Both the position numbers and the translations under genes were made by a program. Below, piece after piece: positions 34,049 to 40,944 of a stretch of 64,000 bases of DNA; position 1 is the first letter of the stretch, and every line of letters starts with the position of its first letter. The notes beneath the pieces were generated by a model, which worked only from the letters and a program-made list of their open reading frames with translations, did no database searches and was not told the origin of the DNA. Origin of the DNA: Gymnodinialimonas sp. 202GB13-11 (GTDB lineage Bacteria > Pseudomonadota > Alphaproteobacteria > Rhodobacterales > Rhodobacteraceae); contig NZ_JBFRBH010000001.1 in assembly GCF_040932485.1 (NCBI RefSeq), forward strand, positions 3,646,212 to 3,710,211, written 5' to 3'.

Positions 34049-34072
34049 CCCGGACGCATCACTGCATCCGGG
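34049..34072 (-). terminator. probable terminator of PRC-barrel gene
   Basis: CCCGGATGCA and TGCGTCCGGG (minus strand) pair with one mismatch around a 4-base loop, 35 bp after the PRC-barrel stop. No T-run follows, so efficiency is uncertain. Confidence 0.5.
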
Positions 34073-34107
34073 CCCCCGTCGACGTGTGGTCTGACGAAAG
34101 ATTGGCG

Positions 34108-34695
34108 TTAGCCGATGACGTGATCGTCCGGCAGCGCTTCAAGGTCGCTTTCATCGGTCTCCGGCATGGCTTCCAGCTCTTCTTCGGTGAAGCCATCCAG
34201 CAGCAGCGTCTCGTCTCCGCCCATGGAGAATGCGCCAAGCGGAAGGGCCACCGTGTATTCGCCCAGACCAAGGAAGCCACCGATACCGATAACGGCTTCG
34301 TAGCCGTCGGCGGTTTCGATGATGTAGTCGATCTCGCCCACGTCATCTTCGTCCTCGCCAGCGATGGAATGCACGTCCATGCCGATGATGTCACCGACGG
34401 TCATGCCACTGAACATGGACGTGTCGCGCACGTCGCGGTCTGTGATGAGGCCTGCGGTTGCAAGATCGGACTCGGTCTCAGTCTCCGTATCCATGTCCGC
34501 ATCGGCCGCTGCCTCAGCGTCTTCATCCGTGTCCATATCGGTTTCAGCGTCGGTGTCCGTCTCCGCGTCAACAACGGGGGTTTCAACAACGACTTCAGCG
34601 TCAGTTTCCGTATCCGTGTCAGTGGATTGCGCGAAAGCGGCGCCGGACAGAGCGACAAGGGCAACGGTTCCAAGAAGGGTGTGCTTGAGGGTCAT
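34108..34695 (-). CDS. exported PRC-barrel protein with acidic Asp/Thr-rich region
   Basis: A 195-residue protein. It has a signal peptide (KHTLLGTVALVALSGAAFAQ) and a strongly acidic low-complexity stretch (about 22-78) rich in TDTD, ETDA and DMDT units. A PRC-barrel-like domain (about 85-175) follows with MTVGDIIGMDVHSI, VGEIDYIIETADGYEAVIGI and EYTVALPLGAFSM. PRC-barrel proteins of Rhodobacterales are often periplasmic. The acidic stretch would bind cations, but this is not shown. It is monocistronic. Confidence 0.82.
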   Translation of the reverse strand: MTLKHTLLGTVALVALSGAAFAQSTDTDTETDAEVVVETPVVDAETDTDAETDMDTDEDAEAAADADMDTETETESDLATAGLITDRDVRDTSMFSGMTVGDIIGMDVHSIAGEDEDDVGEIDYIIETADGYEAVIGIGGFLGLGEYTVALPLGAFSMGGDETLLLDGFTEEELEAMPETDESDLEALPDDHVIG

Positions 34696-34805
34696 GGTTC
34701 TCTCCGAAATGTGGGTGCCAGCCGGCGGCCGGCGATGCTTTTCAAACCCGCCGCCCGACCGATAGGTTCCCAGTATCAGTAGAAATTCGCTATATTTTTC
34801 AGTGA

Positions 34806-34821
34806 ATTAAACTAGTTTAAT
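34806..34821. promoter_or_regulatory. 16-bp perfect palindrome upstream of PRC-barrel gene
   Basis: ATTAAACTAGTTTAAT reads identically on both strands. It is about 110 bp upstream of the PRC-barrel start and just after the ahcY terminator. It is a likely repressor or activator site; no known consensus is recognised. Confidence 0.5.
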
Positions 34822-34865
34822 CGGACCGTTCAACGCGGCGAACACGTCGAGGGTTCCACAAAAAA

Positions 34866-34895
34866 GCGCCGCGCCCCGGATGTGGGGCGCGGCGC
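34866..34895 (-). terminator. intrinsic terminator of ahcY
   Basis: GCGCCGCGCCCC and GGGGCGCGGCGC form a perfect 12-bp stem with a 6-base loop followed by TTTTTT on the minus strand, 26 bp after the ahcY stop. Confidence 0.93.
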
Positions 34896-34920
34896 GCAAG
34901 AAGTCGCCGATGGCGAGTGG

Positions 34921-36303
34921 TCAGTAGCGGTAATGCTCTGGCTTGAACGGCCCGTCCTGCGGCACGCCGATATAGTCGGCCTGTTCCTTGTCCAGCTGGG
35001 TCAGCTTCACACCGATCTTTTTCAGGTGCAGCATCGCTACTTTCTCATCCAGCTTCTTGGGCAGGATGTAGACCTGATTGTCGTAGGCGGCTGTGTTGTT
35101 CCACAGCTCCATCTGCGCGAGCACTTGGTTGGTGAAAGACGCCGACATCACAAACGACGGATGGCCGGTGGCGTTGCCGAGGTTCAGAAGACGGCCTTCG
35201 GACAGCAGGATAAGACGATTGCCGTTCGGCATCTCGATCATGTCCACCTGGTCCTTGATGTTGGTCCATTTGTGGTTTTTCAGCGCTGCGACCTGAATCT
35301 CGTTATCGAAGTGACCGATGTTGCCGACAATCGCCATGTCCTTCATCTCGCGCATATGCTCGATGCGGATCACGTCCTTGTTGCCAGTCGTTGTGATGAA
35401 GATGTCGGCGTCCAGGTTCTCTTCCAGCAGCACAACTTCGAACCCGTCCATCGCCGCCTGAAGCGCGCAGATCGGGTCGGCTTCCGTCACTTTCACGCGG
35501 GCACCTGCACCACGCAAGGAAGCGGCAGAGCCTTTGCCCACATCGCCGTAACCCATGACGACGGCGACCTTACCGGCCATCATCGTGTCGGTGGCGCGGC
35601 GGATGCCGTCGACCAGCGACTCCTTACAGCCGTACTTGTTGTCGAACTTCGACTTGGTGACAGAGTCGTTCACGTTGATCGCGGGGAACGGAAGCTGGCC
35701 GTTCTTCTGCAGATCATAGAGGCGATGCACGCCTGTCGTGGTCTCTTCCGACACGCCTTTGATCTGGTCACGCATCTTGGTGAACCAACCGGGGCTGGCT
35801 TCCATGCGCTTCTTGATCTGCGCCTTGATGACCTCTTCTTCTTCGGATTGCGGGACGGGGATAATCTCTTCGCCCGCCTCGGCGCGCGCGCCCAAAAGAA
35901 TGTAAAGTGTCGCGTCGCCGCCATCGTCGAGGATCAGGTTCGGCCCGTCGGGGAACATGAACGACTGGTCCAGGTAATCCCAATGCTCTTCCAGCGACTG
36001 GCCCTTCACCGCAAAAACCGGGATGCCCGCCTTGGCAATCGCCGCCGCCGCATGGTCCTGGGTCGAGAAGATGTTGCACGAAGCCCAACGGACATCCGCG
36101 CCCAGATCCACCAGCGTCTCGATCAACACTGCCGTCTGAATGGTCATATGCAAGGATCCGACAATCCGCGCGCCGGCCAGAGGCTTCTCCGCGCCGTATT
36201 CCTCACGCAGGGCCATCAGGCCCGGCATTTCGGTCTCGGCAATGTCGAGTTCCTTGCGGCCAAACTCGGCCAGTGCGATGTCCTTGACGACGTAATCACT
36301 CAT
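34921..36303 (-). CDS. ahcY: adenosylhomocysteinase
   Basis: A 460-residue S-adenosylhomocysteine hydrolase. It has [56 protein letters not shown] and the NAD loop [13 protein letters not shown]. It then has [19 protein letters not shown] and the C-terminal KPEHYRY. It hydrolyses S-adenosylhomocysteine to adenosine and homocysteine. It contains the roughly 40-residue insertion of the long bacterial form (around [20 protein letters not shown]). I start at 36303, which has AGGAGG upstream; an earlier in-frame ATG lies in the leader. No SAH riboswitch was recognised in the leader. Confidence 0.97.
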   Translation of the reverse strand: MSDYVVKDIALAEFGRKELDIAETEMPGLMALREEYGAEKPLAGARIVGSLHMTIQTAVLIETLVDLGADVRWASCNIFSTQDHAAAAIAKAGIPVFAVKGQSLEEHWDYLDQSFMFPDGPNLILDDGGDATLYILLGARAEAGEEIIPVPQSEEEEVIKAQIKKRMEASPGWFTKMRDQIKGVSEETTTGVHRLYDLQKNGQLPFPAINVNDSVTKSKFDNKYGCKESLVDGIRRATDTMMAGKVAVVMGYGDVGKGSAASLRGAGARVKVTEADPICALQAAMDGFEVVLLEENLDADIFITTTGNKDVIRIEHMREMKDMAIVGNIGHFDNEIQVAALKNHKWTNIKDQVDMIEMPNGNRLILLSEGRLLNLGNATGHPSFVMSASFTNQVLAQMELWNNTAAYDNQVYILPKKLDEKVAMLHLKKIGVKLTQLDKEQADYIGVPQDGPFKPEHYRY

Positions 36304-36413
36304 ATATCCTGCCTCCTGTGGGCCGCGTCCAAAATCGGAATTCGACGCCCCCATAACAGCGCCGCGAATATTGAGCAATGCGGCGTGCTGGACTGCCGAG
36401 AATTGCACAGAAA

Positions 36414-36443
36414 AGGGCCGCCCCACAGCTTGGGGGCGACCCT
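36414..36443 (-). terminator. intrinsic terminator after small 40-aa gene
   Basis: AGGGTCGCCCC and GGGGCGGCCCT (minus strand) pair with one mismatch around a short loop and are followed by TTTTC. It lies 26 bp after the stop of the 40-codon gene and separates it from ahcY. Confidence 0.7.
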
Positions 36444-36468
36444 CAACGATCTCGCAATTCAGCCGGAC

Positions 36469-36591
36469 TTACTTGTCGCTGGCTGGCCCTTCCTGCGTGT
36501 TGGGGCCCTTGGGGCCACCTGCGCCGGGGGGCGGTGTCGTGGTCGGCGTCTGGCCGGGGCCTGCGCCGTCGCCTTTTCCTGTTTTACTCAT
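36469..36591 (-). CDS. small Gly/Pro-rich protein (40 aa)
   Basis: ATG at 36591 to TAA at 36469, encoding 40 residues that begin MSKTGKGDGAGPGQTP and end in NTQEGPASDK. It has GGAGGA about 8 bp upstream and its own terminator downstream, which argues that it is expressed. It is rich in Gly and Pro, without hydrophobic segments, and probably disordered. No family is recognised. Confidence 0.6.
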   Translation of the reverse strand: MSKTGKGDGAGPGQTPTTTPPPGAGGPKGPNTQEGPASDK

Positions 36592-36775
36592 AAACAAATT
36601 CCTCCGTTCAATCAGTGGTTGCGTTTGAAGGCTAACCCGACCCACGCGAAATTGCCTAGAACTTTCCGAAAAGGCCCCGAGCCCCTTTCATCTTGCCAGA
36701 AAAACCTCGGGGGCTTGGGGGCTGGCCCCCAAACCGGACTTTGATAAAACGCTGTGACGCCAATCGGAGCGCCCC

Positions 36776-37372
36776 ATGCCCAAACAACAACCCCGCGCCT
36801 GGCAGCGTATGCTGTCCGGCCGCCGCCTTGATCTTTTGGACCCTACGCCCGTGGATATCGAGATTGAGGATATCGCCCACGGGCTAGCCTTCGTCGCGCG
36901 CTGGAACGGGCAGACCCATGGCGATTACGCTTATTCCGTGGCCGAGCATTCGATCCTTGTGACCGACATTCACGCTCGATTGGCCCCCGGCGCGCCGGTG
37001 AAATGGAGGTTGGCGGCGTTGCTGCATGACGCGCCGGAATATGTAATCGGTGATATGATCAGCCCGGTGAAAGCCGCCGTTGGCCCCGGCTACGGCGCGT
37101 TGGACGACAGGCTCACCGCAGCGATCCATTTACGCTTTGGCCTGCCTGCCGCGCTGCCTAAGGCGGTGAAGGCCGCGATCAAACGGGCGGACAAAGTCTC
37201 GGCCTGGCTGGAGGCCACGCAACTGGCCGGTTTCACGCAGGCCGAAGCTGACAAGTTCTTTGGCAAGCCTGACCCCGCCGTGATCGACGGCCTGACCCTG
37301 CGCCTGCGCCCCCCGTCCGAGGTGCGTGCCGAATTCACCGCGCGCCACGCGGCGTTGATGGAGGCCTTATGA
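36776..37372 (+). CDS. HD-domain hydrolase (YfbR-like)
   Basis: A 198-residue HD-domain protein. VAEHSILVTDI supplies the first His, AALLHDAPEYVIGDM the HD and following Glu, and KRADKVSAWLEATQLAGF the last Asp. This spacing resembles YfbR-type 5'-nucleotidases and related phosphohydrolases. The domain order gives no clue to the nucleotide. It overlaps the GNAT gene by ATGA. Confidence 0.88.
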   Translation: MPKQQPRAWQRMLSGRRLDLLDPTPVDIEIEDIAHGLAFVARWNGQTHGDYAYSVAEHSILVTDIHARLAPGAPVKWRLAALLHDAPEYVIGDMISPVKAAVGPGYGALDDRLTAAIHLRFGLPAALPKAVKAAIKRADKVSAWLEATQLAGFTQAEADKFFGKPDPAVIDGLTLRLRPPSEVRAEFTARHAALMEAL

Positions 37373-37857
37373 TAACTGTCCGCAAAGCCCATGACCTAGA
37401 CGCGCGCGAGATGGCGGAGATCCTGAACGAAGTGATCCAGATCGGCGGCACAACTGCACTGACCGGCGAGATCGAGGCGCAGTATTTCATCGACCGTATG
37501 AAAACGGACCCCGAGACATCTTCCTGGCTGGTCGCTGAAACGGCAGAAGGGGCGATCGTGGGCTTTCAATGGTTCACGAAAGGCGAGGGGTATCTGCCGC
37601 CCGAGGCCGCCGAGATTGCGACCTTTGCAAAGCCGGGCCAGCAGGGACTTGGCATCGGTTCAAAGCTGATGGATGCGACGAAAGCCGCCGCGAAAGCGCA
37701 GGGCTATAAATGGATCAACGCCAATATCCGCGCCGATAATGAAAGTGGGCTGACGTACTACCAGTCCCGCGGGTTCGAGGATTATGGCAAGATCGAAGGC
37801 TATCAGATGGCCGACGGGAGACGTGTCGACAAGATCCTCAAGCGCTTCGATCTCTAG
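37369..37857 (+). CDS. GNAT family N-acetyltransferase
   Basis: A 162-residue acetyltransferase. It has ITVRKAHDLDAREMAEILNE at the start, the acetyl-CoA loop QQGLGIGSKLMDATKAAAKA, and the C-terminal NESGLTYYQSRGFEDYGKI typical of phosphinothricin-acetyltransferase-like GNATs. The substrate is unknown. It is translationally coupled to the HD-domain gene, suggesting a shared function. Confidence 0.92.
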   Translation: MITVRKAHDLDAREMAEILNEVIQIGGTTALTGEIEAQYFIDRMKTDPETSSWLVAETAEGAIVGFQWFTKGEGYLPPEAAEIATFAKPGQQGLGIGSKLMDATKAAAKAQGYKWINANIRADNESGLTYYQSRGFEDYGKIEGYQMADGRRVDKILKRFDL

Positions 37858-37906
37858 AGCGTTTCGTGCAGGAAAGGGATTTGGGCCTGCACACCTGAGA
37901 CGCTTT
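37858..37906 (+). terminator. probable terminator after GNAT gene
   Basis: Nested arms AGCGTTTC/GAGACGCT (one G-T pair) and GTGCAGG/CCTGCAC fold directly after the TAG stop and are followed by TT. The long structure without a strong T-run makes this moderate. Confidence 0.5.
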
Positions 37907-37920
37907 ACTTATACCCTGCT

Positions 37921-38082
37921 TCACAGGATGCCGGTCTGGCGCAACCACCGCCGGCGGTCTTGTTCATCCCGCTGGCGTTGCGCGGATGTGCGATGATCAT
38001 AGGTCGACCAATGGTCAGGCGCATCCCAGTTACGCTCCTGCCGCGTTGCGATTTTCAGTGAGTTTGCGAGAATTCCAAACAT
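37921..38082 (-). CDS. small basic protein (53 aa)
   Basis: ATG 38082 to TGA 37921, 53 residues starting MFGILANSLKIATRQERNWD and ending in RRWLRQTGIL. AAAGGAA precedes the ATG. The sequence is Arg/Asp/Gln-rich after a short hydrophobic start, and its composition is unlike random translation. It is divergent from the LysR gene at 38177. No domain is recognised. Confidence 0.55.
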   Translation of the reverse strand: MFGILANSLKIATRQERNWDAPDHWSTYDHRTSAQRQRDEQDRRRWLRQTGIL

Positions 38083-38176
38083 GGCGTGTTCCTTTCGGGT
38101 TCATGCCATCTTGATATCCCCTTGCGCCGTTTGGGCCGAATCTGCAATCCTGACAATATATCAGATGAGGTAACAT

Positions 38177-39079
38177 ATGGATTGGCGTGACATCCCCTCC
38201 CTCTCGGCGCTGCGCGCGTTTGAGGCCGCTGCGCGCCTCGGCTCGCTGTCCGAGGCGGCGCGCACGCTGAACGTGACCCATGCGGCTGTCGCGGCCCATG
38301 TCCGCACGTTGGAGGCCGAGTTCGGCCAACCCCTGCTGACGCGGTCGGGCCGTGGAATGGTGCCAACGCAGGCCGGTGCCGAACTGGCCCGCGATCTTGG
38401 CACTGGCTTTGCAGAGATTGCTGCAGGCGTCCGCGCCGCGCGGCAGGGGCGGGAGGATCGCCCCGTGATCCTGACCACGACACCCAGCTTCGCGCAAAGC
38501 TGGCTGATGCCACGCCTTGCGGCTTTCTGGTCCGACCATCCGGATGTGCCGCTGACCGTGCAAACCGATCATTCCATGATCGACCTGCGCCGGGAGGGCG
38601 TGGACCTAGCCATTCGCCACGGCAAAGGGCCTTGGCCGGGTTTGGAGGGAACCGTCCTCACCCGCGCGTCCATGGTGATCGTCGCGCAGCCTGGCCGTTT
38701 CGAGATGCCTTTTGAATGCTGCTCGCCTGAGGCCTGGGCCCATGTGAAGACGCTGCCCTGGCTTCACGACATGTCACATTCGGAGTTCAACAAGCGTCTG
38801 ATCCGCCTCGGCATCGAACCGGAAAAGCTGAAGATGACAAAACTGCAATCCAATGCCCTGATCCTGCCTGCCTGTCGCGCGGGCGCGGGCGTTTCAGCGC
38901 AACCCGCGGCCTTGGTCGAACAGGACATCGAAGAGGGAAGGCTGGAGGTTTTGGCCGAAGAAACCATGAGCGATATGGCCTATCACTTGTTGCACTTGCC
39001 CGGTCCACTCAGCCGCCGCGCGCAGACATTCGTGACCTGGTTGAAACGGGACTTGAAGCGCGCGTCGAAAGCGGGCTGA
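38177..39079 (+). CDS. LysR family regulator (GcvA-like)
   Basis: A 300-residue LysR protein. The HTH region is IPSLSALRAFEAAARLGSLS, then LNVTHAAVAAHVRTLEAEFG. The effector domain has DHSMIDLRREGVDLAIRHGK and CRAGAGVSAQP. The pattern LSALRAFEAAAR is typical of the GcvA subfamily, whose members often control amino-acid or beta-lactamase genes. No obvious divergent enzyme gene is present, only a 53-residue small protein. Confidence 0.93.
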   Translation: MDWRDIPSLSALRAFEAAARLGSLSEAARTLNVTHAAVAAHVRTLEAEFGQPLLTRSGRGMVPTQAGAELARDLGTGFAEIAAGVRAARQGREDRPVILTTTPSFAQSWLMPRLAAFWSDHPDVPLTVQTDHSMIDLRREGVDLAIRHGKGPWPGLEGTVLTRASMVIVAQPGRFEMPFECCSPEAWAHVKTLPWLHDMSHSEFNKRLIRLGIEPEKLKMTKLQSNALILPACRAGAGVSAQPAALVEQDIEEGRLEVLAEETMSDMAYHLLHLPGPLSRRAQTFVTWLKRDLKRASKAG

Positions 39080-39103
39080 CTGGGCGGAACAACAGGAGCA
39101 GAC

Positions 39104-39514
39104 ATGGCCAAATTCAAAGGTTTCGTGCGGATCGCCTCCAGCTACGATCTCATGGAGGTGCGCATGGCCGTCGCCGCATTGGAAGGTGCGGACATCATGG
39201 CGATTGCGCCCGGCACAGAGCTTTCAAACACCATGCTCCACGCAAGTCTCGCCTTCGGGCCGATGGAAATCCACGTTCCGGCCGACAAAGCGGATGAGGC
39301 TGCGGCCCTTCTGAACGCGGTTGCGGCGGGCACCGTTATTCCGCACGATCAACGCGACCTTGTGGAAGACCCCGAAGACCCGCCCGAACCCCTGCGCACG
39401 GATGCCACGATTGGCGACAAGATCCGCAATCTGCTTGGCTTTCTTGTCGGCGGTGTCTCGCAACCCTTGAAGGGAATGCTTGTCGAAAAGCGCGAGCGAA
39501 ATCGCCGCGATTAA
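39104..39514 (+). CDS. DUF2007-type putative signal-transducing protein
   Basis: A 136-residue protein. Its first 75 residues match the DUF2007 pattern: RIASSYDLMEVRMAVAALEG, then MEIHVPADKADEAAALLNAV. The domain resembles a PII-like ferredoxin fold. The C-terminus is acidic, then amphipathic. It follows the LysR gene by 24 bp, so it may be cotranscribed. The function is unknown. It ends within the 3' end of the convergent lipoprotein gene. Confidence 0.8.
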   Translation: MAKFKGFVRIASSYDLMEVRMAVAALEGADIMAIAPGTELSNTMLHASLAFGPMEIHVPADKADEAAALLNAVAAGTVIPHDQRDLVEDPEDPPEPLRTDATIGDKIRNLLGFLVGGVSQPLKGMLVEKRERNRRD

Positions 39515-39864
39515 TTGACGGCCAGCGGTGCGCAGGTTTCCCCGGCCTGGCCCGGTGATCCGGGCGAGCCGTGGCCCACAAAAGACCCGTTCCGGAACAC
39601 CAGAAGCGGTCCGTCTCGCCACCGTGCAGCGGTCACATTGGAGCGGTCGCAGGGAAGCAGGGTCGGCGCGCTGCCTTGAAGGCGTGTCATCGTTTCAATC
39701 ACTCCGGCCTGTGCCCGCCCGAAGTCGATCCGCTGGCCGGAGCCAACAACATCGATCCCGCGTGCATCAAAGGCAACGGGATAGACGGGGCCATCGGGCA
39801 CAGAGGGCGCCGCACCACCGATGCAGGCGCCCAGAAGCAGGGGAAAGGCGTATGCGACCCTCAC
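39511..39864 (-). CDS. small putative lipoprotein
   Basis: A 117-residue protein. The short hydrophobic N-terminus VRVAYAFPLLLGAC has an LLGAC lipobox, so it is probably a lipoprotein. The mature part contains FDARGIDVVGSGQRIDFGRA and a conserved-looking C-terminal GSPGSPGQAGETC. I choose the GTG start at 39864 because it overlaps the regA stop as GTGA and begins the signal directly. It is probably cotranscribed with regA. The function is unknown. Confidence 0.7.
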   Translation of the reverse strand: MRVAYAFPLLLGACIGGAAPSVPDGPVYPVAFDARGIDVVGSGQRIDFGRAQAGVIETMTRLQGSAPTLLPCDRSNVTAARWRDGPLLVFRNGSFVGHGSPGSPGQAGETCAPLAVN

Positions 39865-40421
39865 CGGGGGGAGCGTTTTGCGAGGATGCGCTGCAATGTC
39901 CGGCGATGCATGTTCAGCCGCCGCGCCGTCTCGGACACGTTTCGGTCGCACAACTCATAGACACGCTGAATATGCTCCCACCGCACGCGATCCGCGCTCA
40001 TCGGGTTCTCTGGCGGCGGGGGCATTTCCTCTTCCTCGGCGAGAAGGGCGAAGGTGATGTCGTTGGCGTCGGCGGGCTTTGACAGGTAATCCGTCGCGCC
40101 CATCTTCACCGCAGCCACGGCGGTCGCAATCGCGCCATAGCCGGTCAGCACGACGATCCGCGCATCCGGGCGCTTTTCGCGCAGGCGTTCCACGACATCG
40201 AGGCCGTTGCCATCCTCAAGCCGCAAATCAACCACGGCATAGGCAGGCGGACGGGCGGTTGCGATGGCCGATCCCGCCGCGACGGAACCGGCGGCCTCAA
40301 CCTCGAAACCCCGCTTCTCCATCGCCCGCTCAAGGCGGCGCAGAAACGGTTCGTCATCATCAACGATCAGCAGTGATTTATCTGGGCCGATGTCCCGGAG
40401 GCTGCGGTCGGTCGTGGCCAT
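39861..40421 (-). CDS. regA: redox response regulator RegA/PrrA/ActR
   Basis: A 186-residue response regulator. The receiver has IVDDDEPFLRRL and the phosphorylated Asp65 in YAVVDLRLEDGNG, then LTGYGAIATAV and KMGATDYLSKPAD. A proline-rich linker leads to a Fis-type HTH with VYELCDRNVSETARRLNMHR. This compact architecture and the linker are diagnostic of the RegA/PrrA/ActR group that controls photosynthesis, respiration, and carbon and nitrogen fixation genes. Its kinase RegB is about 11 kb upstream on the same strand. It has its own promoter and is not read from the trxA terminator side. Confidence 0.95.
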   Translation of the reverse strand: MATTDRSLRDIGPDKSLLIVDDDEPFLRRLERAMEKRGFEVEAAGSVAAGSAIATARPPAYAVVDLRLEDGNGLDVVERLREKRPDARIVVLTGYGAIATAVAAVKMGATDYLSKPADANDITFALLAEEEEMPPPPENPMSADRVRWEHIQRVYELCDRNVSETARRLNMHRRTLQRILAKRSPR

Positions 40422-40452
40422 TGCGGTCGTCTCCTCTCATCCCTCCCTCTAA

Positions 40453-40480
40453 GTTATAGGAATATCGGGAAAATGGTCAA
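40453..40480 (-). promoter_or_regulatory. sigma-70-type promoter of regA
   Basis: On the minus strand TTGACC and TATAAC are separated by 16 bp, about 30 bp before the regA start. The match to consensus is good for both boxes. It lies after the trxA terminator, so regA should be transcribed independently. Confidence 0.6.
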
Positions 40481-40500
40481 ACGGTCGCAGGTGAAAAGAC

Positions 40501-40514
40501 TGTTTGCGCAAACA
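40501..40514. promoter_or_regulatory. 14-bp perfect palindrome upstream of regA promoter
   Basis: TGTTTGCGCAAACA is identical on both strands and lies about 20 bp upstream of the -35 box. It is suitable for a dimeric regulator. It does not match the RegA or Fnr consensus that I know. Confidence 0.45.
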
Positions 40515-40517
40515 GAA

Positions 40518-40543
40518 AAAGGGCGCCGCGATGGGCGCCCTTT
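40518..40543 (-). terminator. intrinsic terminator of trxA operon
   Basis: AAAGGGCGCC and GGCGCCCTTT form a perfect 10-bp stem around a 6-base loop with TT following on the minus strand. It lies 20 bp after the trxA stop. Confidence 0.9.
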
Positions 40544-40563
40544 CTGGATCAGTTGCTGTAGGA

Positions 40564-40884
40564 TCAGACGGCTTCGTCGATCCACTTCTGAAGCGCGGCC
40601 TTGGGCGCGGCACCCACCTTGTTGGAGACGACTTCGCCGCCGTTGAACATAAACAACGCCGGGATGCCACGCACGCCAAGCTGCATCGGCGCGTTCGGGT
40701 TCTCGTCCACGTTGACCTTCACGATCTTCACGCGGCCTTCATATTCGGTGGAAAGCTCTTCCAGCGCGGGGCCGATCTGCTTGCAGGGGCCACACCATTC
40801 GGCCCAGAAATCGACAACGACAGGAATGTCGGACTGCTTCACTTCGGCGTCGAAGGTGGCGTCGGTGACGGCGGTGGTAGCCAT
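40564..40884 (-). CDS. trxA: thioredoxin
   Basis: A 106-residue thioredoxin. [14 protein letters not shown] places the redox Cys pair at 31 and 34, [20 protein letters not shown] holds the cis-Pro, and FNGGEVV follows. The start at ATG 40884 has GGAGGG upstream. It is last in the addA-addB run, 60 bp after addA, with a strong terminator. It reduces cytoplasmic disulfides. Confidence 0.97.
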   Translation of the reverse strand: MATTAVTDATFDAEVKQSDIPVVVDFWAEWCGPCKQIGPALEELSTEYEGRVKIVKVNVDENPNAPMQLGVRGIPALFMFNGGEVVSNKVGAAPKAALQKWIDEAV

Positions 40885-40944
40885 GGTTTGCCCTCCAGGC
40901 ACATTTGAATCGGAGTCGGAAGCTATGGGTGGGGGTCGCTCGGG

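Noticed and set aside
36304-36413. SAH or SAM riboswitch in the ahcY leader
   Set aside because: I could not identify the conserved core sequences of known SAH, SAM-II or SAM/SAH riboswitches here.
34882-36744. 620-aa plus-strand ORF opposite ahcY
   Set aside because: It is a shadow frame of a highly conserved gene on the minus strand and crosses terminators of two genes.
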